From positions 1,426,001 to 1,490,000 of the forward strand of contig NZ_VRSV01000001.1 of NCBI RefSeq assembly GCF_008017415.1: DNA of 64,000 bases, written 5' to 3'. The notes beneath the pieces were generated by a model, which saw only the letters and a list, made by a program, of their open reading frames with translations, did no database searches and was not told the DNA's origin. Position numbers and translations under genes: made by a program. Below are positions 7,905 to 15,203 of this stretch, piece by piece; the stretch's first letter is position 1, and each line of letters begins with the position of its first letter. This stretch comes from Microbacterium hatanonis (GTDB lineage Bacteria > Actinomycetota > Actinomycetes > Actinomycetales > Microbacteriaceae).

Positions 7905-8606
7905 TCAGCCCCGTCGCTGATCGAGCCACCGCCGAACGTCTGGCCAATGGGATGCTGCGGGGTCGATCGCGTCCAGGTGCGAGAGCTGTGGCAGCTCGAT
8001 GAGATCGACATCGGCGCCCGCGGCTCGTGCCGCCTCGACGTAGTCGCGAGTGTGTTCGATCGGCACCCGAGCATCGTCGCGGCCGTGCACGACGAGCAGC
8101 TCGCCACGAGGCGGAATCTGGGCGAGGGGGGACGCGGCGATGATCGTGTCGGTCGATTCGCCGAAGAACTCGGCTACGGCGCCATCTCCGATCCGCTCAC
8201 GGAAGCCGCGTACGAGGTCGGTGACCGGGGCGAGGGCGACCACAGCGTCGCCGTCTCGGCTACCGAGGAGGGCCAGCTGTCCTCCGACCGAGTGCCCGAT
8301 GATCGCGAGCCGCGAGGCCTCTCCCGCTGACCGTGCGACGTGCAGCGCCGCGGTGATATCGGCGTCGGTGGCTGCCCACCCTTCCGAACCTCTCCGGTAC
8401 TCGACGTTCGCTACCACCCATCCGTCAGCGACGAACGTCGGTACCAGCGGGCGCATGAGCTCAGCCGTGAACGGGCGACGCCAGTAGCCGCCGTGAATGA
8501 GCGCCACCGTGCCTCGCGAGCTGCCGACCGGAGAGGTGACCTCCACATACTGGTCGGCCAGCGGGCCGTAGCGGAGAATGCGATGCGCAGCCTCCGGTGC
8601 GCTCAC
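7905..8606 (-). CDS. Alpha/beta hydrolase, kynurenine formamidase-like
   Basis: A 233-residue alpha/beta hydrolase. HGGYWR near residue 38 forms the oxyanion-hole strand. This motif is typical of arylformamidases and their BD-FAE-like relatives. The nucleophile elbow is GHSVGG, the acid lies in HGRDDARVP, and the His is in LSHLDAI. The GTG start overlaps the stop of the cupin gene by four bases (GTGA), so the two are co-translated. That suggests a joint role in oxidising an aromatic substrate and then hydrolysing it, which is inference. No tryptophan-degradation genes are nearby. Confidence 0.8.
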   Translation of the reverse strand: MSAPEAAHRILRYGPLADQYVEVTSPVGSSRGTVALIHGGYWRRPFTAELMRPLVPTFVADGWVVANVEYRRGSEGWAATDADITAALHVARSAGEASRLAIIGHSVGGQLALLGSRDGDAVVALAPVTDLVRGFRERIGDGAVAEFFGESTDTIIAASPLAQIPPRGELLVVHGRDDARVPIEHTRDYVEAARAAGADVDLIELPQLSHLDAIDPAASHWPDVRRWLDQRRG

Positions 8607-9079
8607 GCCCCTTCGACCGCGCCCTCGGGAAGGAAATCGACGCCATTGAGCGCCGAGAGTCGAACGACCTCGGCAGGATCGGTGACGTTGTGCAGCAGGC
8701 TGAACAGGTTGGCGAGCTTGCCGCCCGGACTGACCCAGAACAGCGACTTCGCCGCCGAATCCTGCTTGTTGTAGTACGCGTGGGGAAGGTTGCGCGGCAT
8801 CTGCACGAGGTCGCCCGGACCGGCCGTCGTCCACTGACCGTCGAGGTAGAGCGTGTAGACACCCTCGAAGACGTAGATGAACTCGTCCTGCGTCGGGTGC
8901 ACGTGAGGCGGTACACCCGTCCCGGCGGGATCGAGCGAGAGCCACGAGTAGGTCGAGGCGCTTTCGATCTTCGTGGTGTACGTGTGGCCGAGCACGTTCC
9001 ACACGCGCCCTGCGTAGGCTTCATCGGCCCGCACGATGCCTGCGGGCAGATCGCCCAGGATGATCTCTTCGGACTTCAT
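8603..9079 (-). CDS. Cupin-domain protein, quercetin dioxygenase-like
   Basis: A 158-residue single-cupin protein. Metal ligands are visible in the first cupin motif as PHVHPTQDE, with a Glu six residues after the second His (EFIYVFEG), and in the second motif as PRNLPHAYYN. The start at 9079 (MKSEE) has a GAGGAG site 7 bases upstream. It could be a small dioxygenase or a sugar/metabolite-binding cupin. Tight coupling to a formamidase-like hydrolase favours an enzymatic role. It is the first gene of a two-gene operon. Confidence 0.8.
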   Translation of the reverse strand: MKSEEIILGDLPAGIVRADEAYAGRVWNVLGHTYTTKIESASTYSWLSLDPAGTGVPPHVHPTQDEFIYVFEGVYTLYLDGQWTTAGPGDLVQMPRNLPHAYYNKQDSAAKSLFWVSPGGKLANLFSLLHNVTDPAEVVRLSALNGVDFLPEGAVEGA

Positions 9080-9183
9080 CGTCGTACTCCTCTGCTCGGG
9101 ATCTGCTGGTGTCAGTGTGGCAGAGACCAGGACCGTCGAGCGGATGTACGCGTGCGGTGGGCCGAACCGATCCGTGGGTGCCG

Positions 9184-9339
9184 CTAGGCGTCTTCGGTTC
9201 GTCGCCGGGGCACTGCTGCCCCGCGATTCTTCGCCGCGCGCGGCCGGAGGATGTAGAAGAACGTCAGCACTCCGATCACCGCGACCAGCACACCGAGGTC
9301 GATGAACAAGATCAGCAGCAGCGTGGAGGAGTCGAGCAC
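9184..9339 (-). CDS. 51-residue single-pass membrane protein
   Basis: A GTG start at 9339 encodes a protein with one strong membrane helix (residues 6-31, rich in Leu, Val and Ile) followed by a short basic, Arg-rich tail ending in RRRTEDA. Support for a real gene comes from TATTGT ending exactly 6 bases upstream of the GTG, the same leaderless spacing used by many genes here. The topology is probably N-out with the positive tail inside. The function is unknown. Confidence 0.6.
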   Translation of the reverse strand: MLDSSTLLLILFIDLGVLVAVIGVLTFFYILRPRAAKNRGAAVPRRRTEDA

Positions 9340-9345
9340 TCACCG

Positions 9346-9351
9346 ACAATA
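9346..9351 (-). promoter_or_regulatory. -10 element of the 51-residue gene
   Basis: TATTGT on the minus strand with a 6-base spacer to GTG 9339. It predicts a leaderless transcript. Confidence 0.5.
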
Positions 9352-9598
9352 ATCCACGCACGACGGGCGAACCGCATCGCCGTGTGTGCGCCTCCACGGA
9401 GCGTATGATCGTGTGCCCTTCGCGTGGTCGAGGGGGCTTTTCCGTAAGGCGCACAGGACGTGATTCTCCGTCGCTCGCGTCTCCCTCGCCCCTCGGCGAA
9501 GAGCTCCGTGTGTGAACACGGAACCGTTGTCATAGTGGCTGCGCGCGCGGTCTCATCGCCAGCCTGCGCGTTACGCTTTCCCACACGCCTCTCGAGTT

Positions 9599-9623
9599 GC
9601 GGGTTCGAATCCCGTCGCCTCCG
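9599..9623 (+). other. tRNA 3'-end fragment (T-arm plus acceptor strand)
   Basis: A five-pair T-stem (GCGGG with CCCGT, one G-T pair) encloses the loop TTCGAAT. It is followed by CGCCTCC and a G discriminator, as at the 3' end of a tRNA with acceptor GGAGGCG, for example tRNA-Ser. No matching GGAGGCG, D-arm or anticodon arm is found upstream, so the gene is incomplete. Such 3' fragments are typical att scars of tRNA-targeting integrases. Confidence 0.6.
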
Positions 9624-9654
9624 CTTGTGGGGGCGTAGCCACCGGCATGGCCCA

Positions 9655-9682
9655 CTGCGCCCCGACTTCGTTCGGGGCGCAG
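9655..9682 (+). terminator. Hairpin downstream of the tRNA fragment
   Basis: A perfect 10-bp stem (9655-9664 with 9673-9682) with an 8-base loop. It sits where a tRNA terminator would be expected, which suggests the right flank is the original tRNA downstream sequence. Confidence 0.55.
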
Positions 9683-9775
9683 GCGGCTGCCGTGAGGCAG
9701 TTGCGGCTATGAGGACACCTCTGTGGGTTGCGCCATGCTTCCGGCGGACGCGACGGTGATGGCAGCGGCGCGAAT

Positions 9776-9988
9776 CTACTCCCCCGATTCGCCTCTTCGG
9801 GTGCCGGGCGCGGTCGAGCGGGGCCGTGCGACAGAGAGCCGGGCGGTCAGGTAAGTGAGAGGGATCGCGGCGCAGCTACCGACCACTAATCCGAGCAGGG
9901 GGTTCGCCGAGAGCAGTCCCGCCACGAAACCGAGTGCGACCGCGCAGAGTGCGCCTGTTGACGCACGAAAGAGCTGTTCTATCGACAT
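9776..9988 (-). CDS. 70-residue two-helix membrane protein
   Basis: It has two hydrophobic segments (about 8-29 and 31-52) and an Arg-rich C-terminal tail. No family is recognised. The ATG at 9988 lacks a ribosome site, but TAGCGT ends exactly 6 bases upstream, which matches the leaderless pattern in this window and supports the call. It lies between the tRNA fragment and the Imm5-like gene in an accessory-looking region. Confidence 0.55.
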   Translation of the reverse strand: MSIEQLFRASTGALCAVALGFVAGLLSANPLLGLVVGSCAAIPLTYLTARLSVARPRSTAPGTRRGESGE

Positions 9989-9994
9989 ATTGAG

Positions 9995-10000
9995 ACGCTA
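9995..10000 (-). promoter_or_regulatory. -10 element of the 70-residue gene
   Basis: TAGCGT on the minus strand with a 6-base spacer to ATG 9988. The identical hexamer precedes the lipoprotein gene at 11201. Confidence 0.45.
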
Positions 10001-10125
10001 TTCCGCCGGCCACGCACCCACCTCCCCCGTGAGAGGGAAATGGACCTCGCTCTTGCGGTGAGCTGGGCGTGTCGAACGGTCACCCCAGGCGGCCGGCTAG
10101 GCGTCCGCGCGCACGGGCGGCCTGT

Positions 10126-10659
10126 TCACGCTTTCGGGTTGAGCACTGCCTGGATGCTGCGGATGTTCTCGCCGAGGAGGCCCGAGGCGAGCAGTCCGGT
10201 GCCCAGCGGGCCAGACGAGTCCTCTCCGAGCGTCGGCAGCTGGCTCAATGCTGCTCTCACGGTCTGGCTCATGTTCGCCAGCTGCCACGCGATCTCTGCC
10301 GCACCCCCGCGACCCGGGTCGACGATCTCGGCCGCCTTCGCCGCGTAGGCCGCCGCACCGAGGGCGTGCGCCCCCATGTGTGCGACTCCCGCTGCCTGGC
10401 CGGCTGACCACGCTGCCGCCTTAGCCGCCGGAGAATCCACTCCCTGTGAGGCTCGCCCTGCGACGAAGCGGCGACGGATCTCGCCCGCAGTGTCCAGTTC
10501 TCCTCGGGCGAAGGACCGCGCGCGGCTGATGCCGTCTCGCGGCCTACCGTCGCCCGGCGCCTCTGCCTCGAAGAGCGGCAGAACGCGCTCTGCACAATCC
10601 GCCGCCCACGCGGCGACGATTCGACGGTCATTCTCGCTCAGCGATTGCGGGGAGAGCAT
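10126..10659 (-). CDS. Imm5-like putative immunity protein
   Basis: A 177-residue helical protein whose N-terminus (AAWAADCAERVLPLFE, then a PRDGISRARSFARGE-like helix) and Ala/His-rich middle (AHMGAHALGAAAYAAKAAE) fit the Imm5 immunity family. Those proteins protect against secreted polymorphic toxins and are often found as orphans. No toxin, LXG, YeeF or secretion gene is nearby. An AGGAAGG site lies 7 bases before the ATG, so unlike its neighbours it has a leader. No signal peptide, so it is cytoplasmic. Confidence 0.65.
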   Translation of the reverse strand: MLSPQSLSENDRRIVAAWAADCAERVLPLFEAEAPGDGRPRDGISRARSFARGELDTAGEIRRRFVAGRASQGVDSPAAKAAAWSAGQAAGVAHMGAHALGAAAYAAKAAEIVDPGRGGAAEIAWQLANMSQTVRAALSQLPTLGEDSSGPLGTGLLASGLLGENIRSIQAVLNPKA

Positions 10660-10763
10660 CCTCCTACCTTCCTACACACGGTGTCTGTGGGGCAGCCGGG
10701 TACGGCATCGCCGTGCGTCGGGCCATCCGGAACGAGTGGCAGTGAGATCGCGACTCCCTGTCT

Positions 10764-11201
10764 TCATCGAGCGCCGCTCTCTGCGGCGGGTGTCCAGGCG
10801 TAGAAGTCACCATCGTTCTGGGCGATCGCCCACTCACCGCAGAGGGCGACATCGTTTACTGCGTAAACGTCCAGCCCGCCGGGCACGACCATGGTGGGTG
10901 CCGATTGTCTTTCAACTGTTTCGCAGCCCGAGAGCCCCTGTTCGCTCTCGAACACCAGCGATTCTGTGCTGTCGGATCGAGTCGACGCCACGAGAACGAT
11001 GTGCTGTGCGTCGTCGGGCAGCCATTCCAACGTCTCGCCACGATCCTGCTCCAACATCTGAGAGTTCGCGAAGGAGCTCTGAGACGTGCCGTGAGCGACG
11101 TCGTCGACGACGCCGCATCCTGTCACCACGATGAGGACAGCGGTGAGCCCCACGAACGCGGAACCGGGGCGCGGGCTTCGGAAGAAGTTCTTCGGGTTCA
11201 T
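10764..11201 (-). CDS. Small lipoprotein of unknown function
   Basis: A 145-residue protein. A basic N-terminus and hydrophobic segment lead to the lipobox VTGC with Cys near position 29, so it should be lipid-anchored outside the membrane. The mature part has two further cysteines (GCETVE and ALCGEW) that could form a disulfide. No known domain is recognised. The start at 11201 (MNPKNFF) is preceded by TAGCGT with a 7-base spacer that also holds GGAGG. An in-frame ATG 12 codons upstream is less likely. Confidence 0.7.
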   Translation of the reverse strand: MNPKNFFRSPRPGSAFVGLTAVLIVVTGCGVVDDVAHGTSQSSFANSQMLEQDRGETLEWLPDDAQHIVLVASTRSDSTESLVFESEQGLSGCETVERQSAPTMVVPGGLDVYAVNDVALCGEWAIAQNDGDFYAWTPAAESGAR

Positions 11202-11208
11202 GCCCTCC

Positions 11209-11214
11209 ACGCTA
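11209..11214 (-). promoter_or_regulatory. -10 element of the lipoprotein gene
   Basis: TAGCGT on the minus strand, 7 bases before ATG 11201. Confidence 0.4.
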
Positions 11215-11372
11215 GGAACGCATGCCCCCACGCACATCGTGCCTCAGAGGTAGCCGGCGTAATCCTCCGGAGGGATTGATATCGGTGCACTTTGTCTCGC
11301 CCACGCTCATCGAGACGATCAGCGCGGGCCATCAGCATTGTGCGGGGTGGCCGCGAAACTCGGGGCTTCTCG

Positions 11373-11446
11373 TAGGGCGGGTGGGACTTGAACCCACGAT
11401 CGTCGGGTTATGAGCCCGCTGCCTTGACCAGCTTGGCCACCGCCCC
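11373..11446 (-). tRNA. tRNA-Met (CAT anticodon)
   Basis: A 74-base cloverleaf on the minus strand. The acceptor GGGGCGG pairs with CCGCCCT (one G-T), the D-stem is GCC/GGC, the anticodon loop is CTCATAA, and the T-arm is GTGGG-TTCAAGT-CCCAC, with an A discriminator. CCA is not encoded. The lower anticodon stem GGG/CCC recalls initiators, but position 1 is G paired with T, not the C-A mismatch of initiator tRNA, so elongator Met is preferred. Ile2 (lysidine-modified CAT) cannot be excluded. Confidence 0.93.
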
Positions 11447-11474
11447 CTGCGTCGACGAGTTTATCGTCACGCCG

Positions 11475-12464
11475 TCACGCCAGCGGCGGGCGCTCTCCAC
11501 CGCTGCCGCGGGCAATGCGGAGTTCCTGGCTGTCGCTGATGATCTGCGGGTGGTAGCGCGTCAGGAGGAACACTCCGACGATCGCGATCGCGCCCGCGAT
11601 GCCGAAGCCGACAAGCGCCCACGGTGGAGCGCTCGACGCCTCCCCCAGCACCACGAGGCCGATCACGACGGCAACGATCGGGTCGATCACGGTGAGACCC
11701 GCGATCACGAGATCGGGCGGGCCGACGGAGTACGACGTCTGCACGAAGTACGAACCGACGCCCGCGGCGATCAGAAGTCCGACCACGCACAGCACCGTCA
11801 ACCAGTCGAAGTTGCCCGCTTGCGCCCGGCTGATGACGACCTTCGCCAGCGTCGCGACGAACCCGTAGACCACGCCACCGGCGGAGATGTAGAACAGCGC
11901 GCGGAGCTTGCGGCGGCGAGCCAACCACGTGCCGCCGAAGATCACGAGGACGACCAGCAGGATCACGAGGATGATCGAGAGCTCTCGGGCCGTGATGGCG
12001 TGCTCGGTCGCGAAGAACGCGGCGATCGTCACGAACGAGAAGATGCCGCCGAGGCAGAGCACGATCGCGAAAATCGATCGACGGGTCGGCTTGTGCCCCG
12101 ACACGCGCGCATTGAGCAGTGTCGTGATCACGAGGGCGATCGCACCGATGGGTTGCACGAGGATCAGGGGGGCGACGGACAGTGCGCCCAGTTGACAGAT
12201 GATCGCGAGACCCAGCATGAGCGTGCCGGCGACCCAGGAAGGGCGACCGAGCAGCGCCAGCAACTGGCGACCGGTGAGGCCTGCGCCGGTCTGACCGGTG
12301 ACTCGTTCGACCTTCACCACACCTCGGTGCTGGTACTGCGCACCGAAGGACATGAAGACCGCACCCGCCAGGGCGAGAGGGATACCGAGGAGGATCCCGG
12401 GGTCGCGGAAGATCCCGACGAGTTCATCCGTGACGTCGTTCAGCGAAACTTCGGCGCCAATCAC
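11475..12464 (-). CDS. DMT-superfamily transporter, multi-pass membrane protein
   Basis: A 329-residue protein with about nine or ten membrane helices arranged as two repeats, as in the drug/metabolite transporter superfamily. The second half contains the GLTVIDPIVAVVIG-type helix that mirrors LILVQPIGAIALV in the first half. The substrate is unknown. The start is a GTG at 12464. TAGTGT ends exactly 6 bases upstream, and the GGAGG that follows is too close to act as a ribosome site, so it is probably leaderless. It diverges from def. Confidence 0.85.
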   Translation of the reverse strand: MIGAEVSLNDVTDELVGIFRDPGILLGIPLALAGAVFMSFGAQYQHRGVVKVERVTGQTGAGLTGRQLLALLGRPSWVAGTLMLGLAIICQLGALSVAPLILVQPIGAIALVITTLLNARVSGHKPTRRSIFAIVLCLGGIFSFVTIAAFFATEHAITARELSIILVILLVVLVIFGGTWLARRRKLRALFYISAGGVVYGFVATLAKVVISRAQAGNFDWLTVLCVVGLLIAAGVGSYFVQTSYSVGPPDLVIAGLTVIDPIVAVVIGLVVLGEASSAPPWALVGFGIAGAIAIVGVFLLTRYHPQIISDSQELRIARGSGGERPPLA

Positions 12465-12470
12465 CCTCCG

Positions 12471-12500
12471 ACACTAACCGCCGGAATGGCTCGATAGGCT
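12471..12500. promoter_or_regulatory. Divergent leaderless promoters for the DMT transporter and def
   Basis: Minus strand TAGTGT (12471-12476) ends 6 bases before GTG 12464. Plus strand TAGGCT (12495-12500) ends 6 bases before GTG 12507. The whole intergenic gap is 42 bp. Confidence 0.6.
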
Positions 12501-12506
12501 CAAGGC

Positions 12507-13073
12507 GTGGCCGTTCTTCCTATCCGCATCATGGGAGACCCCGTTCTCCACGCCCCCGCCAGCCGCGTCGCCGAGATCTCGGATGAGATCCGCACGCTCG
12601 TCGACGACATGTTCGAGACGATGGATGCTGCGCCCGGGGTCGGACTCGCCGCTCCCCAGGTGGGCGTCGGCCTGCGGATCTTCACGTACAGCTACACCGA
12701 CGACGACGGCGCACCATGGCGAGGAGCGATCCTCAACCCCGAGTTGTGGATGCGGCCTCTCGAGCCCGGCGCTCCCGACGACGACGAGGAGTCCGAGGGG
12801 TGCCTGTCGTTCCCGGGTGAGCGCTTCCCGCTTCGCCGCTCGGACGAGGTGCTCATCACGGGCACCGACCTCGATGGGCAGTCGGTCAGCATCCAGGTCG
12901 ACGGGTGGCGTGCGCGCATCCTGCAGCACGAGTTCGACCACCTCGACGGGATCCTCTACGTCGACCGGCTCGACGACTCCGATTGGAAGACTGCGCAGAA
13001 GATCGCGAAGAAGCGCGGATGGGGGCGTCCGGGCAAGTCCTGGACGCCCGGAATCGACGATCTGGACGCGTGA
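12507..13073 (+). CDS. def: Peptide deformylase
   Basis: It removes the formyl group from nascent N-terminal Met. At 188 residues it has all three family motifs: GVGLAAPQ (44-51), EGCLS with metal ligand Cys99, and HEFDH with His141, Glu142 and His145. The C-terminal tail (KKRGWGRPGKSWTPG) is basic. The GTG start is leaderless-type, with TAGGCT ending 6 bases upstream. Actinobacteria often hold two or more def genes, so this may not be the only copy. Confidence 0.96.
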   Translation: MAVLPIRIMGDPVLHAPASRVAEISDEIRTLVDDMFETMDAAPGVGLAAPQVGVGLRIFTYSYTDDDGAPWRGAILNPELWMRPLEPGAPDDDEESEGCLSFPGERFPLRRSDEVLITGTDLDGQSVSIQVDGWRARILQHEFDHLDGILYVDRLDDSDWKTAQKIAKKRGWGRPGKSWTPGIDDLDA

Positions 13074-13136
13074 GTTTCCGACCACCCCTCACGCTTTGCT
13101 AGTATCGAGGGGTTGCCCTGCGAACGGGCGATGTAA

Positions 13137-13212
13137 TCCTCGGTAGCTCAATTGGCAGAGCAATCGGCTGTTAACCGATAGGTTCTTGGTTCGAGTCCAA
13201 GCCGGGGAGCCA
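13137..13212 (+). tRNA. tRNA-Asn (GTT anticodon)
   Basis: A complete 76-base tRNA including an encoded CCA. Acceptor TCCTCGG pairs with CCGGGGA, the D-arm is GCTC/GAGC, the anticodon loop is CTGTTAA with stem ATCGG/CCGAT, and the T-arm is CTTGG-TTCGAGT-CCAAG, with a G discriminator. Confidence 0.97.
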
Positions 13213-13215
13213 CGA

Positions 13216-13243
13216 GAGGCCCAGAGCATTCGCTCCGGGCCTC
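13216..13243 (+). terminator. Terminator of tRNA-Asn
   Basis: GAGGCCC pairs with GGGCCTC, with an inner GAGC/GCTC after one mismatch and an ATTC loop. It is followed by TTCC, three bases after the tRNA. Confidence 0.75.
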
Positions 13244-13287
13244 TTCCATTGGGCGAGATGCGCGGATTCCCGCAGCCTGCGGCTGGC

Positions 13288-13293
13288 TACAAT
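13288..13293 (+). promoter_or_regulatory. Candidate -10 element for the acyl-AMP ligase
   Basis: TACAAT preceded by GGC, about 112 bases before the ATG. I see no convincing -35 element. Confidence 0.3.
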
Positions 13294-13404
13294 CTAGACG
13301 GCGGGGAGCTCCCCCCGACGGTCGAATCAGCCTCTCGAGGATCGGACTGCGCAGTCACGAGTCCCACTGCGCTGTCTGCACCTCGCTCTCCGCAAAGGTG
13401 CGTC

Positions 13405-15141
13405 ATGTCAGCCCTTCCTCACACCCTCGTCGATGCTCTCCGCGCGACCGCCGCCCATCACGGCAACGATCGAGGCGTCCGCTACTACGGCACCCCGACG
13501 TCCTCGGAGTTCATCGGCTACGCAGATGTCGATCGGGACGCGCGGTCGATCGCTGTCAGCCTCATCGCTGCGGGTCACAAGATCGGCGAAACGGCCCTCA
13601 TCGCCGTCTCGCCTGGTCTGGGATGGGCGCCGGCCGTGTACGGCGTGATGTATGCCGGCCTCGGCTTCGTTCCGGCGCCTATCGCGGGGTACGGGTCGGC
13701 CGACAGCATCGCCGAGAAAGCCGCGGGGATCGGACATGCCGCCGAAGCCGCCCTGTTCGTGACAGACCGACAGGCGCTCGCCAAGCTCGGCGGGTCGGTG
13801 CCCGGATTCGAGGGTTCGACGGTGTTCGTCGAAGACCTCCTCGCCGATGGGGATGCGGACGCGTGGGTACGACCCGACATCGACGGCGACTCCCTCGCTT
13901 ACCTGCTCTTCACCTCGGGCTCGACGGGTGACCCGAAAGGCGTCATCGCCGCCCACGGTGGCATCACGGCCACCTGCTTCGGCAACCGGCCCTTCTACGG
14001 CGACGTCGATGGCAACTCGACGGTGGTGGGGTGGGCGCCACTGCACCACATCACGGGACTGTCCATCAGCCTCCTCATCCCGGCGACGATCGGCGTCGAT
14101 ACCGTCATCACACCGACCGAGCAATTTCAGCGCAGACCGATCTTCTGGCTTCAGTTGATCAGCAAGCACAAGGGCACGGTGAGCGCAGCGGGAAACTTCG
14201 CCTTCGCGCTGTGCACCCAGCTGGTGACCGACGAGCAGGTGGCCGACCTCGACCTGTCGAGCGTGCGAGCGCTCATCTGCGGCAGCGAGCCGATCCTCCC
14301 GGGCACGATGTGGGCGTTCATGGAGAAGTTCGCCCCCGCCGGTCTCGCGCCCGACGTCATCGCGCCCTCGATGGGTCAGACCGAGTCGGGCCTCATCTCG
14401 GCGAAGTTCGCGGGAGAGCCCCTGGTCATCCGACGGTTCGACGCGAAGGCGCTCGAATCCGGTGAGCTCGTACCGGTCGACGGAGAGGGAGACGAAACCG
14501 TCGAGTGGGTCTCGTGCGGCCGGATCGCGGACGACGTCACCATGAAGATCGTCGACCCCGAGACTCGCGAGCTCCTGCCGGATGGCCGCGTCGGCGAGAT
14601 CTGGGTGTCGTCGTACATGGTGTCGCCCGGGTACTTCCACCGTCCCGAAGCCACCGCGGAGACCTTCGGCCTCTCCCTCCCGGGCGATGACCTTCCGTAC
14701 CTGCGTACGGGTGACCTCGCAGCGATCCTGAATGGACAGCTCTACGTCACCGGCCGGCTCAAGGAGATGATCATCATCCGGGGCCGAAACCTTTACCCGC
14801 AAGACATCGAGGCCGCAGCCCGATCCGTCTCGCCCGCGGTGGGCATCGGGTCGGCGTTCGAACTGACCGGTCACCCCTCAGCCGTCGGCCTCGTCTTCGA
14901 GGTCGATGAGGAGGCACTCACGACATCCGGGGAGAGCCTCGAGTCGCTCGTGCTGCGGGTGAAGGAGAGCCTCATGAGCAAGTTCTCGCTGGCCTCTCTC
15001 GCGACCGCGACGCTGCCCCCGAATCACCTGCCGAGAACCGCCGGTGGGAAGGTGCGCCGCAGCCCCACCCGCATCGCACTCGAAGCGGGAGACCTCGCCG
15101 TGACATCAAGCTCGGGCTTCCGCACCCCCGGTAAGCGCTGA
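13405..15141 (+). CDS. Fatty acyl-AMP ligase-like adenylating enzyme
   Basis: A 578-residue member of the AMP-binding superfamily. It adenylates a fatty acid with ATP. FTSGSTGDPKGV near 172 is the phosphate-binding loop, YLRTGD near 432 is the ATP-binding core motif, and GRNLYPQDIE near 458 resembles the GRN-YPQDIE motif of fatty acyl-AMP ligases rather than CoA ligases. PRTAGGKVRR near the C-terminus carries the catalytic Lys region. The AAAGGTG site and ATG at 13405 set the start; an in-frame extension upstream would run through the tRNA. No polyketide synthase or carrier protein lies beside it. Confidence 0.82.
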   Translation: MSALPHTLVDALRATAAHHGNDRGVRYYGTPTSSEFIGYADVDRDARSIAVSLIAAGHKIGETALIAVSPGLGWAPAVYGVMYAGLGFVPAPIAGYGSADSIAEKAAGIGHAAEAALFVTDRQALAKLGGSVPGFEGSTVFVEDLLADGDADAWVRPDIDGDSLAYLLFTSGSTGDPKGVIAAHGGITATCFGNRPFYGDVDGNSTVVGWAPLHHITGLSISLLIPATIGVDTVITPTEQFQRRPIFWLQLISKHKGTVSAAGNFAFALCTQLVTDEQVADLDLSSVRALICGSEPILPGTMWAFMEKFAPAGLAPDVIAPSMGQTESGLISAKFAGEPLVIRRFDAKALESGELVPVDGEGDETVEWVSCGRIADDVTMKIVDPETRELLPDGRVGEIWVSSYMVSPGYFHRPEATAETFGLSLPGDDLPYLRTGDLAAILNGQLYVTGRLKEMIIIRGRNLYPQDIEAAARSVSPAVGIGSAFELTGHPSAVGLVFEVDEEALTTSGESLESLVLRVKESLMSKFSLASLATATLPPNHLPRTAGGKVRRSPTRIALEAGDLAVTSSSGFRTPGKR

Positions 15142-15203
15142 GTCGAGAGTACGGCGATCACCCGATTGCTCGACGTCGTCGCGTAGCGAGACCGTCGGCC
15201 CCG

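Larger units (their letters stand above)
9352..9775. other. Gene-free stretch with a tRNA 3' fragment and a hairpin
   Basis: No convincing coding frame is seen in these 424 bases. They contain a tRNA-like 3' end (9599-9623) and a 10-bp stem hairpin about 30 bases beyond it. A TTGTCATAGT stretch near 9527-9536 looks like a leftover promoter, but no 5' half of a tRNA follows it. The stretch may be the scar of a rearrangement. Confidence 0.5.

Noticed and set aside
9530..9623. A full tRNA gene ending at 9623
   Set aside because: Only the T-arm and 3' acceptor strand fold; no GGAGGCG, D-arm or anticodon stem can be found upstream.
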